Source: an uncultured Eubacteriales bacterium (lineage in GTDB: Bacteria > Bacillota > Clostridia > Oscillospirales > Oscillospiraceae). From it: a stretch of DNA of 9,707 bases. The stretch is taken from assembly GCA_905205195.1 (NCBI GenBank), contig CAJLCS010000066.1, forward strand, positions 1-9,707, written 5' to 3'. The notes under the pieces were generated by a model. It saw only the letters and a program-made list of their open reading frames with translations. It did not search any database and was not told where the DNA came from. Numbering within the stretch: position 1 is the first letter of the stretch; every line of letters begins with the position of its first letter. This document shows positions 6,692-9,707 of this stretch, one piece after another. Position numbers and translations under genes: made by a program.

Positions 6692-7513
6692 ATGGCAAAC
6701 GACGTCACGTTACAATCGCTGATCGACGAGCTGGAGCGGGGGTGCCGCTATCACATCAGCGTCCTGTTTTTCGGCCGGTGGGGAACCGGCCCCGCCCGGC
6801 TGGACCCGCTGCACACCATCCACGCCGCCCCCTTCTGCGACGCGGTGAAGCTGCGGCCCGGCGGACTGCGGCGGTGCCTGCGGTGCAAGGCGCTGGCCAC
6901 GGAAAAGGCCCGGCGCACGGGCCGGGCCTTCGACGGGTACTGCATCAACGGCGTTTACGAATACTGCCTGCCCGTCCTCCGGGGCGGCAGCCCCATGGCG
7001 GTGGTGTTTGTGGGAAATCTGGCGACGGACCCGAACCGGATCTGCCGGAAAACCGGCCTGTCCCCCGACGATCCGCTGTTTGAAACGCTGGAACGGGACC
7101 TGACACCGGCGGACTGCCCGCGGATCGGGGCCATCGTGGCGTCGTTTCTGGAAACGCTGCCGGAACCGGCGGCCCGGCCGCCGGAGGCCCTGTCCGCCGC
7201 CGTGGCCGCGCTGAAGGAGTACGCCGACGCCTACTACGGGCAGGACCTGTCCCTGACGGCGCTGGCCCGGCTGTACCACTACAACGAAAAGTACCTGGGG
7301 CGGCTATTCCGCCAGCAGATGGGCCTGTCCTTCCATGCCTATCTCAACGCCCGGCGGCTCCGGCAGGCGGCGGCGCTGCTGGAAAGCACCAACCGGACGG
7401 TGACGGACATTGCCGCGGCGGCGGGATTCAACACCGTGACCTATTTCAACCGGCAATTCCGGAGTTTTTACGGAATATCTCCCACAGAATACCGCAAAAA
7501 AGCTCCCGACTGA
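6692..7513 (+). CDS. AraC/XylS-family transcriptional regulator with PocR-like N-terminal sensor domain
   Basis: The 273-residue protein has a C-terminal double helix-turn-helix DNA-binding domain (about 168-270). The first HTH is around 186-207 (LSLTALARLYHYNEKYLGRL) and the second around 235-260, with the family signature GFNTVTYFNRQFRSFYGISP. The N-terminal half resembles the PocR sensory domain: a CxxC at 62-65 (CLRC), C84 and C92 in DGYCINGVYEYCLPV, then a glycine-rich strand ending in VVFVGNL (104-110). PocR-type domains are known as small-molecule sensors; the ligand here is unknown, and the four cysteines could bind metal. Start at ATG 6692 is supported by AAAGGA eight bases before. 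It probably activates the divergent FAD gene and perhaps the flanking operons. Its stop codon lies in the loop of the following terminator. Confidence 0.88.
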   Translation: MANDVTLQSLIDELERGCRYHISVLFFGRWGTGPARLDPLHTIHAAPFCDAVKLRPGGLRRCLRCKALATEKARRTGRAFDGYCINGVYEYCLPVLRGGSPMAVVFVGNLATDPNRICRKTGLSPDDPLFETLERDLTPADCPRIGAIVASFLETLPEPAARPPEALSAAVAALKEYADAYYGQDLSLTALARLYHYNEKYLGRLFRQQMGLSFHAYLNARRLRQAAALLESTNRTVTDIAAAAGFNTVTYFNRQFRSFYGISPTEYRKKAPD

Positions 7514-7529
7514 AGTCGGGAGCTTTTTT
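7496..7529. terminator. bidirectional terminator overlapping the end of the AraC-type gene
   Basis: AGCTCCCGAC (7501-7510) pairs with GTCGGGAGCT (7515-7524) around a TGAA tetraloop. Six A precede and six T follow (7496-7501 and 7524-7529), so both strands end the hairpin in a U tract. It can serve the regulator gene on the plus strand and the ABC permease gene, ending at 7540, on the minus strand. The regulator's TGA (7511-7513) is in the loop. Confidence 0.9.
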
Positions 7530-7539
7530 GAGATTGGGA

Positions 7540-8424
7540 TCAGCCCTTGACGCCGGCGGCCGTGTTGTTGTTCATAATGTACTTCTGGAAGATGCAGAAG
7601 AAAATGACAGGCGGCAGCACGGAGAACAGGGATGCACGAAGCTGGTCCAGCGCCACGCCGCCCTGGCCGCACTGCTGATACAGCTTGACCATAACGGTGG
7701 AACGGCCGGAGGACTTCAGGCACAGGTAGGGCATCAGGAAGTTGGACCATGCGCCGGTGAAGGCGTTGATGGCGGTGATGGCCACGATGGGCTTGGACAG
7801 GGGGCAGACAATCCGGAAGAAGATATCCATGTTGGACGCGCCGTCCAGACGTGCCGCCTCGATGTAGTCCCGGGGGATGTTCTCGAAGAAGGTCTTGAAC
7901 ATCATGATGGTGAAGGGAGCGCCGCCGGCACCGAGATACAGGGGCCAGATCTGGCCCTTGTTCAGGCCCAGTTTGACGAAGGTCCGGTACAGGACGACGA
8001 AGCCGCCGGTAGCGGGGATGAGCATGATGCCCATCAGCAGGCCCCACAGGAGCTTGCTGCCGCGCATCTTCACGACGCCCAGCGCGTAGCCGAACAGGCC
8101 GTTAAAGACGATGGAGCAGGCGATGTTGCCGGCGCACTCGTACAGGGACCACAGATAGGAGTTACCGTAGTCCAGACGGAGCCAGGTCCGCCGCAGGCCG
8201 TCCCAGTCCACCACCTTGGGCAGCAGGCTGCTGCTCTTGAACAGCTCGATGGAGTCCTTCAGGCAGGCGAAAATCAGCCAGATCATCGGGTACAGGAACA
8301 CGATGGCCATCAGGATGCAGATGATGTAAATGGCGACGATGCCGATCCGGTTGGAGCGGCGCTTCAGGTCATAGTAGTGAATGACGCCGTCAACCTTATT
8401 CTGATAACTTTTGAAACCTTTCAT
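7540..8424 (-). CDS. sugar ABC transporter permease, MalG-type (CUT1 family)
   Basis: The 294-residue inner-membrane protein is one half of the transport channel of a carbohydrate importer. Hydrophobic segments lie at about 27-53, 92-116, 124-147, 163-180, 208-232 and 263-283. The ATPase-contact EAA loop is YIEAARLDGASNMDIF, with EAA at 189-191 and the conserved Gly at 195. The C-terminus FQKYIMNNNTAAGVKG is the family's usual ending. An AAGGAGG binding site (8438-8444 on the minus strand) lies 13 bases before the ATG, rather far, though the adjoining GGGGAG is closer. That site overlaps the end of the upstream permease gene, so the two are co-transcribed. No ATPase gene is seen in this operon; CUT1 systems of Firmicutes often share an MsmX-like ATPase encoded elsewhere. 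The substrate is not readable from the permease. Confidence 0.9.
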   Translation of the reverse strand: MKGFKSYQNKVDGVIHYYDLKRRSNRIGIVAIYIICILMAIVFLYPMIWLIFACLKDSIELFKSSSLLPKVVDWDGLRRTWLRLDYGNSYLWSLYECAGNIACSIVFNGLFGYALGVVKMRGSKLLWGLLMGIMLIPATGGFVVLYRTFVKLGLNKGQIWPLYLGAGGAPFTIMMFKTFFENIPRDYIEAARLDGASNMDIFFRIVCPLSKPIVAITAINAFTGAWSNFLMPYLCLKSSGRSTVMVKLYQQCGQGGVALDQLRASLFSVLPPVIFFCIFQKYIMNNNTAAGVKG

Positions 8425-8442
8425 AGCGACACACTCCCCTCC

Positions 8443-9378
8443 TTATTCGTCGTCAGTGTGCTTCTGCACGGCGTAGCGGACAATGGACAGGACGATCAGG
8501 AACAGGGCCACGACCAGCGACAGAGCGGACGCACGGCCAACCTGCGAATCCTCGAACGCGTACCGGTAAACCAGCAGCATCAGCGACAGGGAATAGTTGT
8601 TGGGGCCGCCGTTGGTCATAACCAGCGGCTCGTACAGGGTCTGGAACACGCCGATGATCTGCAGGATCAGCAGCAGGGAGAACTGGCCCTTGATGGCCGG
8701 CCAGGTGATGTGCTGGAAGCGCTTCCAGGGGGACGCGCCGTCCAGAGCGGCAGCCTCGTACAGCTCCGGGGAGATGTCGGCCATGGCTGCCATATACAGA
8801 AGGGCGGTACCGCCGGCGCCTTTCCAGGTCGCGCAGACGATCAGCCACATGATGACGAGGTTCTTGTTGGTGAGGAATCTGAACGGTCCAAGGCCGATCT
8901 GCCTGAACATCATGTTCAGGACGCCCTTATCGTCGGAACGGAAGAAGAACGTCAGAATCAGCAGAGATGCGATGGCGGGCAGGATGCCGGGCAGACGCAT
9001 GGCAATGCGGAAGAAGCCGCGGCCTCTCGTGACTTCGGCGGTCAGGGCTGCGATGATGACAGGCACCAAAAGGCCGATGAGCAGGGACCAGAAGACGTAC
9101 CCGACGGTATTCTGCAACGCCCGCAGGAAGTGGGGGTGATTCATGACAACCTTGAAGTTGTCGAACCCGCAATAGTTGACGATGGTAAAGCCTTTGGTCT
9201 TGGCAAAGGCCAGCTGAATGGAGCCGACGAGGGGCCACAGGGTGTAGAAGGCGATGATGGCCAGACCCGGCAGGACAAGACACCAACCGAGCAAGTCCGT
9301 TTTGAACTTACCCCAGGTGTAGTGGCTGCCGTCCAGGCGGGCTGCAGGGGCTTGGGCGGATGCTGATTTTGCTTTCAC
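8443..9378 (-). CDS. sugar ABC transporter permease, MalF/UgpA-type (CUT1 family)
   Basis: The 311-residue inner-membrane protein pairs with the MalG-type permease encoded next. After a hydrophilic N-terminus (1-27), hydrophobic segments lie at about 28-52, 90-112, 128-147, 172-196, 232-250 and 284-303. The EAA loop is ELYEAAALDGASPWKRF, with EAA at 208-210 and Gly at 214; the segment MTNGGPNNYSLSLMLLVYRY (254-273) is typical of MalF/UgpA-like subunits. The start is a GTG at 9376-9378, supported by GAGAGGTG seven bases before it. Its TAA (8443-8445) touches the binding site of the next gene. A 178-base gap with stem-loops separates it from the binding-protein gene upstream. Arg codons are mostly CGC/CGT, with only one CGG of twelve, unlike the enzyme genes on the left of the window. 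Confidence 0.9.
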   Translation of the reverse strand: MKAKSASAQAPAARLDGSHYTWGKFKTDLLGWCLVLPGLAIIAFYTLWPLVGSIQLAFAKTKGFTIVNYCGFDNFKVVMNHPHFLRALQNTVGYVFWSLLIGLLVPVIIAALTAEVTRGRGFFRIAMRLPGILPAIASLLILTFFFRSDDKGVLNMMFRQIGLGPFRFLTNKNLVIMWLIVCATWKGAGGTALLYMAAMADISPELYEAAALDGASPWKRFQHITWPAIKGQFSLLLILQIIGVFQTLYEPLVMTNGGPNNYSLSLMLLVYRYAFEDSQVGRASALSLVVALFLIVLSIVRYAVQKHTDDE

Positions 9379-9422
9379 TGGTGTACACCTCTCTTAAGAT
9401 ATATTGGCCGCTTTCGCTTTGA

Positions 9423-9488
9423 CCTTAGCTGTCCAGCCAAATAGGGGTCACGCCGAAAAATGGCCCATATTTGGCTAAACAGCTAAGG
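9423..9488 (-). repeat. long imperfect stem-loop in the binding-protein/permease intercistronic region
   Basis: On the plus strand, CCTTAGCTGT-CC-AGCCAAATA (9423-9443) is complementary to TATTTGGCT-AA-ACAGCTAAGG (9468-9488): 19 of 21 pairs with one 2-base internal mismatch and a 24-base loop. No U tract follows on the minus-strand transcript (it continues GGTCAAAGCG), so it is not a standard terminator. It begins 44 bases before the permease GTG in transcript order. Confidence 0.8.
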
Positions 9489-9515
9489 CCGCCGCACATG
9501 CGGCGGCCTCGCTGT
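9479..9515 (-). repeat. GC-rich stem-loop competing with the long stem-loop
   Basis: AGGCCGCCGC (9486-9495) pairs perfectly with GCGGCGGCCT (9500-9509) around a four-base loop. The stem can be extended by ACAGC (9479-9483) with GCTGT (9511-9515) across a small TA/C internal loop. The ACAGCTAAGG part (9479-9488) is also the arm of the longer stem-loop, so the extended forms exclude each other. No U tract follows on either strand. Confidence 0.8.
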
Positions 9516-9516
9516 T

Positions 9517-9536
9517 TATATAAGTTGCCTTATATA
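9517..9536 (-). repeat. AU-rich stem-loop with GNRA tetraloop after the binding-protein gene
   Basis: TATATAAG (9517-9524) and CTTATATA (9529-9536) form a perfect 8-bp stem with a 4-base loop. On the minus-strand transcript the loop reads GCAA, a stable GNRA tetraloop. It lies 20 bases after the binding-protein stop codon and is the first of three consecutive hairpins before the permease genes. Confidence 0.7.
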
Positions 9537-9556
9537 CCTTATCTCAGTACCCCGAA

Positions 9557-9707
9557 TCAGGTGTTGCCGAAGTCGTCCAGCAGCTGCTGTACGTTGGCCT
9601 GGGCCGTATCCATCAGGGCCTGCACATCAGCGCCGTTGGGATCGGTCATGACGGCCTGGATGACGGAGGTCAGCTCGCGGTACAGGTTCTGGGTGTCACC
9701 TTCCTCT
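9557..9707 (-). CDS. ABC transporter solute-binding protein, C-terminal end only (probable)
   Basis: The minus strand is open from the window edge (frame beginning at 9706) to the TGA at 9557-9559, giving 49 residues that end DVQALMDTAQANVQQLLDDF-GNT. An amphipathic C-terminal helix with spaced Ala/Gln/Leu and a closing LLDDF is common at the end of family 1 extracellular sugar-binding lipoproteins. The position directly upstream of MalF- and MalG-type permease genes, in the usual order, supports this. The signal peptide and ligand-binding domains are outside the window, so the substrate cannot be judged. The large intercistronic gap with hairpins after it is the typical place where binding-protein messages are stabilised relative to permease messages. 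Confidence 0.75.
   Translation of the reverse strand, partial: EEGDTQNLYRELTSVIQAVMTDPNGADVQALMDTAQANVQQLLDDFGNT

Noticed and set aside
7528..9366. 612-codon open frame on the plus strand opposite both permease genes
   Set aside because: Translation is G/D/Q/H-rich, resembling an antisense read of membrane proteins, while the minus strand shows two permeases with EAA motifs and good binding sites.
9486..9509. GC-rich hairpin as a Rho-independent terminator
   Set aside because: No U tract follows on either strand, and the permease genes downstream in the same direction lack a convincing promoter of their own.
1..9707. CRISPR arrays, tRNA/rRNA genes, insertion sequences, attachment sites
   Set aside because: No regularly spaced repeats, cloverleaf-like sequence, transposase motif or terminal repeats were seen; coding density is high and all intergenic gaps are below 180 bases.

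Overview
The window is GC-rich DNA with strong AGGAGG-type ribosome binding sites, Rho-independent terminators and canonical sigma-70/sigma-A promoters. Gene content (GH2, GH78, CUT1 ABC transporter without its own ATPase, AraC regulator with a cysteine-bearing sensor) suggests a high-GC anaerobic Firmicute, most likely a gut Clostridia member of the Oscillospirales type. The taxonomy is an inference from style and content, not from a marker gene.

Layout. (1) 1-1250, + strand: 3' part of a GH2 beta-glycosidase (beta-galactosidase-like), closed by a terminator at 1264-1294. (2) 1298-5228, + strand: a promoter followed by a tight three-gene operon: a short GH78 alpha-L-rhamnosidase-like enzyme, a PfkB-family sugar(-phosphate) kinase of the 1-phosphofructokinase/tagatose-6-phosphate kinase type, and a zinc-type MDR dehydrogenase resembling L-sorbose-1-phosphate reductase (SorE). 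A strong hairpin at 5242-5279 ends it. (3) 5295-6554, - strand: an FAD-dependent oxidoreductase convergent with the operon and divergent from (4) 6692-7513, + strand: an AraC-family regulator with a PocR-like N-terminal sensor. Their 137-base divergent region holds two promoters and a repeated motif that could be the regulator's operator. (5) 7540-9707, - strand: a CUT1 sugar ABC transporter in the order solute-binding protein (C-terminal end only), MalF-type permease, MalG-type permease. Its end is convergent with the regulator gene and they share a hairpin that contains the regulator's stop codon.

Together this is a carbohydrate-utilisation locus. The ABC transporter would import an oligosaccharide or plant glycoside. 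GH78 (no signal peptide, so probably cytoplasmic) and GH2 would trim it, the kinase and dehydrogenase would process a released sugar, and the AraC/PocR-like protein would sense the substrate or a product. The role of the FAD enzyme is open. The substrate is not fixed by the sequence: GH78 points to rhamnose-decorated material, yet no rhamnose isomerase, rhamnulokinase or aldolase lies in the window, and the kinase/SorE-like pair points to ketohexose-phosphate chemistry.

The most unusual non-coding feature is a cluster of three stem-loops between the binding-protein and permease genes (9423-9536), two of which compete for the same bases. I did not find a clear new defence, mobile or RNA-guided system.
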